Shown here in pieces: positions 30,339 to 38,656 of a DNA stretch of 55,273 nucleotides. The translations under genes and the position numbers were made by a program. Position 1 is the first letter of the stretch; every line of letters starts with the position of its first letter. The notes beneath the pieces were generated by a model. It was not told the origin of the DNA. It searched no databases and saw nothing but the letters and a program-made list of their open reading frames with translations. Source of the DNA: an uncultured Brachyspira sp. (GTDB lineage: Bacteria; Spirochaetota; Brachyspiria; Brachyspirales; Brachyspiraceae); NCBI RefSeq assembly GCF_944390845.1, contig NZ_CALXRM010000014.1:1-55273 (forward strand), in the 5' to 3' direction.

Positions 30339-31073
30339 ATGGCAAATCCTGTTTTATCAGATAAGGCATTTAATTATGCATCAAATTATGAAAATGAAAA
30401 CACAATGACTGTTAATGGGGCAATTAACAAGTCAATAATACTTACATTAGTATTAATGCTTTCTGCTATGGTAAGTGTATTTTTTGTTTTAGCTTCTAAT
30501 CCAGGACTTCTTTATCCTGCTGCTTTAGGTTCATCTATAGCTGCTTTTGTTTTAGCTTTGATAATGACTTTCAAAAAAGAATTATCTAAAGTATTTTCTA
30601 TACTTTATGCTATACTTGAAGGTGTTGCTATAGGTGCTGTTTCTTATGTTTTTAATGCTGCTTATGACGGTATAGTTGTGCAGGCTGTATTTCTTACATT
30701 TTTAGATTTATTTATAATGTTGGTATTATATAGATTTAGAATAATAAGAGTAACTGAGAAATTTAGAAGTGTAATAACTGTATCTACATTGTGTATAGGT
30801 CTTGTATATTTAGTTAATTTTATAATGTCATTCTTTGGTGCTAGAATTCCTTTCTTATATGGTTCAAGTCCTTTAAGCATTGGAATAAGCGTTGTAGTAG
30901 TTCTTATTGCTTCATTTAATTTACTTTTGGATTTTGACTTTATGGAGAAAGGTGAGCAGTATAATATGCCTAAATATTTTGAATGGTATGCTGCTTTCGG
31001 ACTTCTTGTTACTTTAGTATGGCTTTATTTAGAGATATTAAAGCTCTTATCTAAAATAAGAAGCAGAGATTAA
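30339..31073 (+). CDS. Bax inhibitor-1/YccA family membrane protein
   Basis: A 244-residue protein with a hydrophilic start (MANPVLSDKAFNYASNYENENTMTVNGAINKS) and seven membrane helices. Family traits are the 'TVNGAINKSIIL' start of helix 1, ILEGVAIGAVSYVF, and LDFDFMEKGEQYNMPKYFEWYAAFGLLVTLVWLYLEILKLLSK near the C-terminus, with the Asp residues that act as a pH/Ca2+ sensor in bacterial homologues. Bacterial members such as BsYetJ conduct calcium, and YccA modulates FtsH. The cytoplasmic-membrane location is secure; the activity here is inferred from family. Confidence 0.9.
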   Translation: MANPVLSDKAFNYASNYENENTMTVNGAINKSIILTLVLMLSAMVSVFFVLASNPGLLYPAALGSSIAAFVLALIMTFKKELSKVFSILYAILEGVAIGAVSYVFNAAYDGIVVQAVFLTFLDLFIMLVLYRFRIIRVTEKFRSVITVSTLCIGLVYLVNFIMSFFGARIPFLYGSSPLSIGISVVVVLIASFNLLLDFDFMEKGEQYNMPKYFEWYAAFGLLVTLVWLYLEILKLLSKIRSRD

Positions 31074-31095
31074 AAAATTATATAATTAAATAAAT

Positions 31096-31130
31096 TAAAG
31101 GCATGCATATTGATTTATGTATGCCTTTTT
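31096..31130 (+). terminator. Terminator after the BI-1/YccA gene
   Basis: AAAGGCATGCATA and TGTATGCCTTTTT form a stem with one irregular position and a T-run, 23 bases after the stop codon. Confidence 0.85.
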
Positions 31131-31153
31131 ATTTGCATTATATTTGTAATTTA

Positions 31154-31170
31154 GGGGTGGGTGGGCGGGG
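31154..31170 (+). other. Four-tract G-quadruplex motif
   Basis: GGGGTGGGTGGGCGGGG gives four G-tracts of at least three bases with single-base loops, the most stable class of intramolecular G-quadruplex sequence. It lies between the BI-1 terminator and the 3' end of the convergent gene at 31226. Confidence 0.85.
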
Positions 31171-31225
31171 TGAATAGATTAATAAAAAAATTAAATACTT
31201 TTATAAATTAATTCAATATGTGTAT

Positions 31226-32410
31226 TTAATTAAACATATCTGTAAGTCTAAAATCCCATGCTATAAATATTAATAAATTGTATATAAATCTTTTTGAAAC
31301 TTCTTTGTTTTCATTATTTTTAAATTCTATATTTATTTTAATTTTATCCTTATAATCAGCATAATCAGTTTCACCGTTAATTTTTGCTTTTATTATAAAA
31401 GTATCTCCATTATCAAGTGTTAAACTATATTCTTTAATTGTTCTATATTCTGTATATAAAGGAAACATTCCATATCTTGTTCCGAATGCTTTGAAAGTAC
31501 CGTAAGCAATTTCTATATTTTGAAGTTTATCTATTTCATTTTTCAAATTATTTTTATCAATATTTATTATGCTTAATTGATTTATAGTCTGAGACAGTTC
31601 ATAATCTTGTAATTGTTGCCTCCATTTTCTAATTGTTTCTTCTTCCATTTCAATAGGGCTTGCTAAACTAATAAAACTACTATTATCAATTTTTACTTCT
31701 TCATCATTACTATTTGTATAGCTTCCATCGCCTGAATATCTGAATGTAGTTATAAAATTGTTATTCTTGTCATACAAATTCCATATAAGAGACAAGTCAA
31801 ATTTATTCATTATTGGGTTATCAATAAATACCTCTTTGAAAAAATCATAATCGTATTTATCTCCTGCAATGAGTAATTTATTTAATATATACGAGAATTT
31901 TTTTATCATATTGGAAACTTGTTCTCTTATATTTTTTATATTTTGTTTTTTATTTTCATCTAAATTTCTTGGAATAGATTTTAATATTTTATTTTCTTTT
32001 ATATCGAATATACTTACAGAATAATCATTGTTCAATATTAATTTATAATTTTCATCAAGGATTTTTTCACTGTTTTTGTCAAATCCAATATTTGAATTAT
32101 ATTTTAATTCTAAATTGTAAAAAGGAATTTTTTTATCTTTTGCAATTTCTATTAATATGTCTAAAGCGTTATTTTTTGATGCCATTTTTTTGGCATTATT
32201 ATATATATTAAATAGTATTTTTATAGTATATTCATTTTCTTTATTTAAAGATAGTATATTAAAAAATAATTTTGATTCGCCGTCTTTTTTGTATATTTCC
32301 TCTAATGCTTCATAGCCTCCATATAATCCGTAAATTAATTGTGCTGTTTCTTTATTAGTTTCTCTGTAAATATTTTCAGCAAAGCTTAAAAAACTTTCTT
32401 TATCAAGCAA
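31226..32410 (-). CDS. Unknown protein, probably the C-terminal part of the DUF285 gene
   Basis: A 394-residue reading frame with no signal peptide and many Asn/Lys/Ile residues. EMEEETIRKWRQQLQDYELSQTINQLS (about residues 248-275) weakly recalls DUF4132 proteins, which often pair with repeat domains. The only start is a TTG at 32408-32410 with no ribosome-binding site. It overlaps the end of the upstream DUF285 frame by 8 bp in the +1 frame. Dropping one base from the A4/T4 run at 32409-32412 would fuse the two frames into one protein of about 780 residues reading EIDSIINLLDKESFLSF. I therefore think this is the C-terminal half of a frameshifted gene, though coupled reinitiation is possible. 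Confidence 0.65.
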   Translation of the reverse strand: MLDKESFLSFAENIYRETNKETAQLIYGLYGGYEALEEIYKKDGESKLFFNILSLNKENEYTIKILFNIYNNAKKMASKNNALDILIEIAKDKKIPFYNLELKYNSNIGFDKNSEKILDENYKLILNNDYSVSIFDIKENKILKSIPRNLDENKKQNIKNIREQVSNMIKKFSYILNKLLIAGDKYDYDFFKEVFIDNPIMNKFDLSLIWNLYDKNNNFITTFRYSGDGSYTNSNDEEVKIDNSSFISLASPIEMEEETIRKWRQQLQDYELSQTINQLSIINIDKNNLKNEIDKLQNIEIAYGTFKAFGTRYGMFPLYTEYRTIKEYSLTLDNGDTFIIKAKINGETDYADYKDKIKINIEFKNNENKEVSKRFIYNLLIFIAWDFRLTDMFN

Positions 32411-33563
32411 AATTTATAATAGAATCAATTTCAACAATACGATAAATATACTTCTTTAATTCTAAATATTTTAAATATATGTATTTTATTACATTTATAT
32501 TAACTTCTCTTGATTTATCTTTTATTAATACATTAGCTTCTTTTATAAAATCGACTTTCTTTTCATCTTTTTTATTTAAATTATTTTCAGCATAATTTTC
32601 TGCTTCTTCTATACTTTTAAAAATTTGGCAATCCGATAAATCTTTTAATTCATCATAATAAATATTTTCTAATCTCCTTTTGAAAGCTATTATTTTTTTA
32701 TTTTTACTTTCGGAAGCTATTTTATGAGCTTCTTTCAAATTGTCTTTTATAATATCATTACTGTAATAATAATTATCTAATACATGTAAATATAAAGTCC
32801 ATTTCAAATTTTTAAAATTTTGAAAGTTATTACAGAATTGAAAAATATTTTCCATAGAATTAACTTGACTAATATCCCAGTTTTCTAAAGAACTGTACTG
32901 ATTAAAATTATAAGTACCGCCAAACATGTAACTCATATTTTTTACTTTTGAAGTATTCCATTTATCGAGAGGCTGATTAAACTTTGAAGCAAGATAAAAC
33001 ATATATGATGTATCTTTAACATTTGATATATCCCAATCATTTAAAGGCTGATTGAACTCAAAAGATTGTGCAAACATACAATACATGTTTTCAACATTGG
33101 ATACATTCCAACTATTAAGCGGGTGATTAAATTTACTGCATCCTTCAAACATACAAGTCATATCTTTAACACTCTCAACATTCCAAGATGAAATATCCTG
33201 ATTAAATTCCATAGCATCATTAAACATATAATTCATAATTTTTACTTTATGAACATTCCAATTATTAATAGGCTGATTGAATTTAATTGCATACCTAAAC
33301 ATATAGCCCATATCTTCTACATTAGATACATTCCAGTTATTTATATTATGATTAAATTTACGTGCAAAAGAAAACATTGAGTTCATACTTACAACATTTG
33401 AAGTATCCCAAGTTTCTATACCTGAAAAATCTTCTCTTTCGCTTCCTGAAAATAATCCGCTCATATCTTTAATAAGGCTTGTATCTATATCGCCTAAATA
33501 AATGCTTTCATCTTGTACTATTTCGTATAATTCTTTTAAAATTTCTGGTTTGTATTTATGCAT
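32403..33563 (-). CDS. DUF285 / BspA-type repeat protein
   Basis: A 386-residue protein whose first 220 residues hold eight repeats of 24-26 residues of the DUF285 (BspA-type, leucine-rich-like) pattern, for example NWNVSNVEDMGYMFRYAIKFNQPI and SWNVESVKDMTCMFEGCSKFNHPL. Such repeats form solenoids for protein contact. There is no signal peptide or lipobox, unlike the surface-exposed members of other genera. After residue 240 comes a helical Lys-rich region that runs straight into the next frame. See the frameshift argument in the entry for 31226-32410. Confidence 0.8.
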   Translation of the reverse strand: MHKYKPEILKELYEIVQDESIYLGDIDTSLIKDMSGLFSGSEREDFSGIETWDTSNVVSMNSMFSFARKFNHNINNWNVSNVEDMGYMFRYAIKFNQPINNWNVHKVKIMNYMFNDAMEFNQDISSWNVESVKDMTCMFEGCSKFNHPLNSWNVSNVENMYCMFAQSFEFNQPLNDWDISNVKDTSYMFYLASKFNQPLDKWNTSKVKNMSYMFGGTYNFNQYSSLENWDISQVNSMENIFQFCNNFQNFKNLKWTLYLHVLDNYYYSNDIIKDNLKEAHKIASESKNKKIIAFKRRLENIYYDELKDLSDCQIFKSIEEAENYAENNLNKKDEKKVDFIKEANVLIKDKSREVNINVIKYIYLKYLELKKYIYRIVEIDSIINFA

Positions 33564-34045
33564 ATATTTATCCGTAAGTTTGATCTATAATAGTATAGTA
33601 TATTTATTTAAGAATTTCTATTAACTAAATATTATTTGCTATTCAAATAAATTAATGATGAATTATATATTTTTATTATATGATTTTATAAATGCTTCAA
33701 AACCTTATTTTTTATAATAAAATATATAATACAAAAAAGAACTAAAATATTTTTATTTAATATTTGATCAACTTTTAATTTTGTATATTAAATAATTTTT
33801 TATATTTAAGTTTAAAAAAATTATTCTAAATCCCGCCCTCTATCCTTATAAATATATTTTTTGTTTTAAGTATTTTGTTTCTTTAAAAAATTATCAAGAA
33901 ATATAAACACCCACCCAAGATTTTTCTAAATTTGCTGCTTATTCACCGCACGCAGAATGAAATTATATTATTTGAGTTAATTATAATTCTAATTTTTTTA
34001 TTATTGAAAATAAATCATTAACCGTGCGTTAAAAAGATTGCATTT
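33564..34045. other. Gene-free stretch holding element B copy 2
   Basis: AT-rich spacer between the DUF285 gene start and the 3' end of the LacI-type regulator. It contains CCCGCCC at 33832-33838, CCCACCC at 33910-33916 and element B at 33942-34033. No ORF, tRNA or convincing promoter for other genes was seen. Confidence 0.5.
33942..34033. repeat. Element B, copy 2 (uninterrupted)
   Basis: 92 bp from TTCACCGCACGCAGAAT to CATTAACCGTGCGTTAA, matching the ends of the copy at 21284-21644. The ends are imperfect inverted repeats sharing CGCACG and an ATGA/TCAT pair. It sits a few bases from the stop of the LacI-family gene, so it might also act as a weak terminator-like hairpin. Confidence 0.65.
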
Positions 34046-35035
34046 TTATATTTTTTTGCATGAGTTTCTAATTACTATATTAGGCTGAAGTATGATATTA
34101 ACATTATCAGTTATTCTTTCATTTATAATATTAAGTATAGAAAGTACAGCATTTTTACCCATTTCATAAGCTTGAGAAGATACAGTAGTTAATCCTATTA
34201 TTGATGAAAAAGGTATATTGTCATATCCTATTAATGATATGTCATTAGGTATTGAGATATTAAATTCTTCAGTAGCTTTTTTTATACCAAAACACATTAC
34301 ATCGCATGCAGAAAATATAGCAGTATAATCAAGTTTAGATTTTATTATCTCTTTCATTTGCTCATAACTTTCATCAAAATTGAAATTCGCTATTTTATAA
34401 TATTTGTCATAATTAAAATCTATATTATTGTCATTTAATGCATTAATAAAACCGCTGAATCTTTCTTTTTCTGTGCTTATATCTTTTGGGCCTGCCATAT
34501 ATATAATATTTTTATGGCCTAAATCTATTAAATATTTTGTTGCATTATAAGCTCCAACTTCATTGTCAGAACCCACATAATTTATATTATCTAGTTCTAC
34601 TTTTCTGTCTAAGAAAATAACTGGCAAATTAGAATTATTCACTATATCATCAAAATATTTAGTACTTCCCACAGATGGTATTATAATATATCCGGATACA
34701 CCTATATTTGTTATGTCTTTGAAATTTGATATATCTTTATTCTCTTTGAATTGAGAAAGTATTATATGATATCCGTAAAGATTAGCGGTATTTTCTATTC
34801 CTTCAATTATATTTGCAAAAAAAGGATTTGTAATATCAGGTATTATCACGGATATAATAGTTTTTGTTTTTATTGTTTTTTTTATATTATACCCATCAGA
34901 ATTAATAATTTTATTAATCTTATTTTTTATTTTCTCATCTACACTGCTGTTTCCATTTAATACCCTAGAAACAGTAGCAACTGAAACATTTGCCTTTTTT
35001 GCTATGTAGCTTAATGTTATTTTCTTATCATTCAT
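34046..35035 (-). CDS. LacI-family transcriptional regulator
   Basis: A 329-residue protein. Residues 4-26 are the LacI helix-turn-helix (ITLSYIAKKANVSVATVSRVLNG), followed by hinge and a periplasmic-binding-like ligand domain (IISVIIPDITNPFFANIIEGIENTA, GYIIIPSVGSTKYF, VPVIFLDR-type strand, SLIGYDNIPFSSIIGLTTVSSQAYEMG). It is divergent from the nucleoside operon with a 181-bp intergenic region that holds two perfect palindromes. Family members of this type respond to ribose or nucleosides, so control of the adjacent operon is the natural reading. Ligand identity is inferred from context. Confidence 0.93.
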   Translation of the reverse strand: MNDKKITLSYIAKKANVSVATVSRVLNGNSSVDEKIKNKINKIINSDGYNIKKTIKTKTIISVIIPDITNPFFANIIEGIENTANLYGYHIILSQFKENKDISNFKDITNIGVSGYIIIPSVGSTKYFDDIVNNSNLPVIFLDRKVELDNINYVGSDNEVGAYNATKYLIDLGHKNIIYMAGPKDISTEKERFSGFINALNDNNIDFNYDKYYKIANFNFDESYEQMKEIIKSKLDYTAIFSACDVMCFGIKKATEEFNISIPNDISLIGYDNIPFSSIIGLTTVSSQAYEMGKNAVLSILNIINERITDNVNIILQPNIVIRNSCKKI

Positions 35036-35103
35036 AATAAATAAATCATATTAAATTAAAATTTTGTATTACTATAATATATGAAGTTTAATTTGTCAAT
35101 ATT

Positions 35104-35118
35104 CTATACAAAGTATAG
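35104..35118. promoter_or_regulatory. Candidate operator 1: CTATAC-AAA-GTATAG
   Basis: A perfect 6+3+6 palindrome between the divergent regulator and nucleoside hydrolase genes, near the regulator's own promoter region. It lacks the central CG typical of many LacI-family operators, so identification rests on symmetry and position. Confidence 0.5.
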
Positions 35119-35130
35119 TTTCAGAAAAAT

Positions 35131-35148
35131 TTCAGAAAATTTTCTGAA
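35131..35148. promoter_or_regulatory. Candidate operator 2: perfect 18-bp palindrome
   Basis: TTCAGAAAATTTTCTGAA is its own reverse complement and ends 5 bases before the operon's -35 hexamer. A bound repressor here could block RNA polymerase. It has an additional TTCAGAAAAA half-site just upstream at about 35120. Confidence 0.5.
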
Positions 35149-35153
35149 AAAAA

Positions 35154-35181
35154 TTGACTTCGTATTAAACTTGACTATACT
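35154..35181 (+). promoter_or_regulatory. Promoter of the nucleoside salvage operon
   Basis: TTGACT (35154-35159), a 16-base spacer and TATACT (35176-35181). A TATAAT at 35183-35188 overlaps downstream and may serve as an alternative -10. The leader before the coding region is about 25 bases. Confidence 0.65.
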
Positions 35182-35216
35182 TTATAATTATAAAAAATAA
35201 ACATAGGATATAAATT

Positions 35217-36146
35217 ATAGTTAACAATAATAAACTCTACTGGGTAGATACAGATGCTGGAGTAGACGATGCTGTTGCTATATTATGGGCATTGAATAAT
35301 GACTTTAATATAGTTGGATTCAGCACTGTTGCTGGTAATTTAGCTGTGGAATCTACAGTTAGAAATGTGTGTGCTTTATTAGAATATAGTAAGAAGGACA
35401 TACCAGTATATTATGGAGCTTCTTATGCAACTATAGGGGGCCATATAGATGCTTCACATATACATGGTGTAAATCTAGGACCTATAGTAATAGATAAAGA
35501 TTATAAAGCAAAAGATCATGTATTTAATGGACTTATTAACTTTTTTGAAAATAGCGATAAGAAATTAAATATTATCACATTAGGACCGCTTACAAATATC
35601 AGTACATTTTTAATGCATTTTCCTAAGTATAAAGAAAGAATAGAATGTTTATATATTATGGGCGGCGGTAGTTTTGGTAATATGACAGCTTATGGTGAAT
35701 TTAATATTTATGCTGATGTTGAAGCTGCTCATTTCGTTTTTAATCAGAATATGAATATAGTTTTAAGCGATTTAGATATTACAGATCATTATGCTTATTT
35801 TACAAAAGAAGATATTGATTCCTATTTGAAAGGCAGAAGTTTAGATAATTGGATAGAACAGTTATTAAATTTTAGAATATCAAAAAGTGCTTTACCTCAT
35901 GCAGCAAGAATATACGATGTTCTTCCTTTTATGTATGTAAAATATCCGGATTATTTTACAACTAATGAAGTATATGTAGATGTTCAATTAAGCGGAAAAA
36001 TGAGAGGTTTTACTGCTTATGATTATGAGGGAATGAGAATAACAAATTATTTATTTCCAGAAAAAGATATAAAAAAAGTAAAAAGATTATTAACAATCGA
36101 TAAAAATATTTATATAGATACATTATTAAAAACATTTTTAAGATAA
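35217..36146 (+). CDS. Nucleoside hydrolase (IUNH family) with irregular start
   Basis: The protein cleaves ribonucleosides to base and ribose. The catalytic/calcium motif DTDAGVDDAVA is encoded at 35247-35279, followed by family segments ITLGPLTNIS, YIMGGGSFGNMTAYGEFNIYADVEAAH and the C-terminal 'YDVLPFMYVKYPDYF'. The first ordinary start, a TTG at 35292, would delete that motif. Between the in-frame TAA at 35211 and the motif there is no ATG, GTG or TTG. AGGA at 35205-35208 points to the ATA at 35217 (8-base spacing) or the ATT at 35214. I call the start at 35217, giving 309 residues, close to the family's usual 310-330. The gene may use a rare start or be translationally damaged. Confidence 0.8.
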   Translation: MVNNNKLYWVDTDAGVDDAVAILWALNNDFNIVGFSTVAGNLAVESTVRNVCALLEYSKKDIPVYYGASYATIGGHIDASHIHGVNLGPIVIDKDYKAKDHVFNGLINFFENSDKKLNIITLGPLTNISTFLMHFPKYKERIECLYIMGGGSFGNMTAYGEFNIYADVEAAHFVFNQNMNIVLSDLDITDHYAYFTKEDIDSYLKGRSLDNWIEQLLNFRISKSALPHAARIYDVLPFMYVKYPDYFTTNEVYVDVQLSGKMRGFTAYDYEGMRITNYLFPEKDIKKVKRLLTIDKNIYIDTLLKTFLR

Positions 36147-36156
36147 GGATAATATC

Positions 36157-37782
36157 ATGCAATTTACAGGATTTTTAGGTGTTGCTTTATTTTGTTTTAT
36201 AGGCTTTTTATTTTCTAAAAACAAAAAAGCTATTGATTGGAAATTAGTTATTTGGGGTATAGTTATGCAATTTATTATTGCAGCTATAATATTAGGTAAA
36301 GGATTAATAAGCTTAGTACCATTCTTTATATGGATATGGGCTATAGCTTGGTATAATTTAGATGTGTTTATTTTTAGAGCAAAAAATATGAATATAGTTG
36401 TCAGTGCAATAGCATCATTAATTCTTACAGCTATTGTTATAGGCATAACATATTTACTTGGCGGCGAAGTATCTTCATTATTGCTTTCAATAGTTTGGTA
36501 TCTTTTTATAGTTGTTGGAGTAGTGAGAGTTGCTTTGCTTTCTTTTGGTAAAGATATAAAACTATATAAACATTGGTCAAATATTGCTGGATTTTTATTA
36601 TGCGGTATAATATTTGGTAATTTATTAGCTAATGGAAAAACAGGTTCTGACTTTTTCGGAGTAATAGGAGATGCTATAACTTCATTCTTGAAATTTGCTT
36701 CTTTAGGCGGTGAGTTTATATTCGGCAAATTATATACAGGGGCAGTAGGCTGGGTATTTATAATAGATGTTGGTGTTGCTACAATATTCTTTATAGCTTT
36801 TGTTGGATTATTAGAAAGTGTTGGATTAATGAATCAAATTATTATAAGTATAGCTAGATTTGTAGATTGGAACATGAGAGGAATGGGTATTAAACCATTA
36901 AGCGGTGCTGAAACACTTGTTGCTATTTCTAGTATTCCAATGGGAGGAGATAATTTACTTCTTATAAAAAACTATTTAAGTACTTTAACAAGATCTGAAA
37001 TATCTCTATCTATATCAGCTATAATGGCTACTATATCAGCTAGCTTGTTTGCTGCATTTGTATCTTTGGGTATTTCTCCAGTGCATTTATTGGCTGCTAG
37101 TGCTATGAGTGTTCCTGCTGTTATAGTTGTATCAAAAATATGTTATCCTGAAGTAGATAATCCGGTTACTAGAGGTCAGGATATAGAGGTAGTAAAAGAT
37201 GTTAACTACGGTAAACCTATGAATGCTATTATGGATAGTATAAGCAATGCAATTCAAACAGTATTGATAATGGCAGGAAGTTTGGTTGTATTTATATCTT
37301 TGATAGGTGTATTTGACAGTATACTTGGACGTTTAGATGCTTATGTTGATGGTCAATTATTACATGGCGTAAAAAATATATATGGTGAATATAATGGATT
37401 TGTACCTGGAAGTTTAAAAACATTATTGGGATATATATTCTCTCCTTTGGCTTTTGCTATGGGTACTCCAGTTGAAGACATTATAAAAATGGGTTACTTA
37501 ATGGGTACTAAACTTTCTATTAATGAGTTTGTTGCTTTTACACAGCTTGGTGAATTTATAAAAAGCAATGCTTTAACAGAGAAATCTATTATAATAGCAA
37601 GTTTTGCTTTATGCGGATATGCTAACCCTGGCACAGTAGCTATGAATTTAGGTAAGGTATTGCCTTTTTCTGGAAACAACAGAGAGAATTATATTAATTT
37701 AGCATTTAAATGTATGTTTATAGGAGCAGCAGCTTCTTGGATGACAGCAGCTATTGCTGGAATAATATCAGGATTAATATAA
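36157..37782 (+). CDS. Concentrative nucleoside transporter (CNT/NupC family), enlarged
   Basis: CNT proteins import nucleosides with protons or sodium. The N-terminus FLGVALFCFIGFLFSKNKKAIDWKLVIWGIVMQFIIAAIIL is the classic first part. The C-terminal core has ISSIPMGGDNLLLIKNYL, an 'SAMSVPAVIVVSKICYPE' segment, FGYANPGTVAMN-type CGYANPGTVAMNLG and a hydrophobic end. The protein is 541 residues against about 400 for NupC. The extra about 130 residues form additional helices between residues 50 and 185. It is 10 bp after the hydrolase and its TAA overlaps the next ATG by one base. Confidence 0.9.
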   Translation: MQFTGFLGVALFCFIGFLFSKNKKAIDWKLVIWGIVMQFIIAAIILGKGLISLVPFFIWIWAIAWYNLDVFIFRAKNMNIVVSAIASLILTAIVIGITYLLGGEVSSLLLSIVWYLFIVVGVVRVALLSFGKDIKLYKHWSNIAGFLLCGIIFGNLLANGKTGSDFFGVIGDAITSFLKFASLGGEFIFGKLYTGAVGWVFIIDVGVATIFFIAFVGLLESVGLMNQIIISIARFVDWNMRGMGIKPLSGAETLVAISSIPMGGDNLLLIKNYLSTLTRSEISLSISAIMATISASLFAAFVSLGISPVHLLAASAMSVPAVIVVSKICYPEVDNPVTRGQDIEVVKDVNYGKPMNAIMDSISNAIQTVLIMAGSLVVFISLIGVFDSILGRLDAYVDGQLLHGVKNIYGEYNGFVPGSLKTLLGYIFSPLAFAMGTPVEDIIKMGYLMGTKLSINEFVAFTQLGEFIKSNALTEKSIIIASFALCGYANPGTVAMNLGKVLPFSGNNRENYINLAFKCMFIGAAASWMTAAIAGIISGLI

Positions 37783-38645
37783 TGTATTATATAATAATGT
37801 TTATAGCAACGACTATCTTCGCATCTATTGCTTGGGTAGCCAATTATTCAAAAGATATGGGATGGTCGTTGTTTTTCTTAGCATCTATAAGTTATTTTAT
37901 AGCTTTTTGTGTATTTGCTTTGCTTTGTATATTAAAGAAAAAGCCTATGTTTGATGCTGGTATGTGGAAAAACGGACTTAAACCTGTTATAATATTATTA
38001 GTTGGTAATATGTCATTAAATGTTGCAGTTTCTATGACAACCCCTGAAAAAATAGGTTTCTTAGTTGGTCTTACTGTAATTATTGTACCTATACTAGATT
38101 TTTTTATGTATAAAGTAAAGATACCAAAACTTATATACCCAAGTTTAATATTTGCTTTTATAGGTAATTTTATATTAAACTATAATAAAGAAATGAAAAT
38201 ATTTTCTTTTGGTCTTGGAGAATTTTTATCTTTGGCAACTACAGTATGTTATGCCTTATCTATTATATGGATAGGAAGATGTGCCAGATCTTTTGGTTTT
38301 GAGTCATTTGGTTTTATACAAAGTTTAGTTAGTTCTATAGGTTATCTTATAGCATCATTGATTACTGGAAGCATTCATTCTATAAGCAATTTGCCTTTAT
38401 ATCCTATATTATTTTATGGATTAGGATCTTATGTATTAGGAAATGCTTGTCAGTTTGTTGCTCAGAAAAATTTATCGCCTATAATTTCAGCATTGATTAT
38501 GGCAACACAGCCTATAGTTGGAGTTATAATAGGTATATTATTTTTTGATTTTAGTATTACAATGTCTATATGTATATCTGGTTTCTTTTTCTTCGTTGCC
38601 AGTGTAATGGGAGTAATTGCCAATAATAAGACATCTAAACAATAA
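37782..38645 (+). CDS. EamA/DMT-family transporter
   Basis: A 287-residue, about ten-helix protein. Segments such as ILLVGNMSLNVAVSMTTPEKIGFLVGLTVIIVPILDFFMYK and SPIISALIMATQPIVGVIIGILFFDFSITMS are the two EamA half-repeats. The ATG at 37782 shares its first base with the stop codon of the CNT gene (TAATG), which fixes the start by translational coupling; the frame is open further upstream only by overlap. Substrate is unknown. In this operon it could move a nucleobase, ribose or a related metabolite. Confidence 0.85.
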   Translation: MYYIIMFIATTIFASIAWVANYSKDMGWSLFFLASISYFIAFCVFALLCILKKKPMFDAGMWKNGLKPVIILLVGNMSLNVAVSMTTPEKIGFLVGLTVIIVPILDFFMYKVKIPKLIYPSLIFAFIGNFILNYNKEMKIFSFGLGEFLSLATTVCYALSIIWIGRCARSFGFESFGFIQSLVSSIGYLIASLITGSIHSISNLPLYPILFYGLGSYVLGNACQFVAQKNLSPIISALIMATQPIVGVIIGILFFDFSITMSICISGFFFFVASVMGVIANNKTSKQ

Positions 38646-38656
38646 GGAATATAAAA

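Noticed and set aside
32403-32415. A programmed -1 ribosomal frameshift at an AAATTTT heptamer between the two DUF285 frames
   Set aside because: The downstream frame is +1 relative to the upstream one, so a -1 slip would enter the wrong frame. A one-base indel explains the arrangement better.
35292-36146. Nucleoside hydrolase starting at the TTG at 35292
   Set aside because: It would delete the DTDAGVDD catalytic motif encoded at 35247-35270, which is in frame and well conserved, and there is no ribosome-binding site before that TTG.
37710-37781. A longer EamA protein starting inside the CNT gene
   Set aside because: The N-terminal extension has no membrane-protein character and the ATG at 37782 is coupled to the CNT stop codon.
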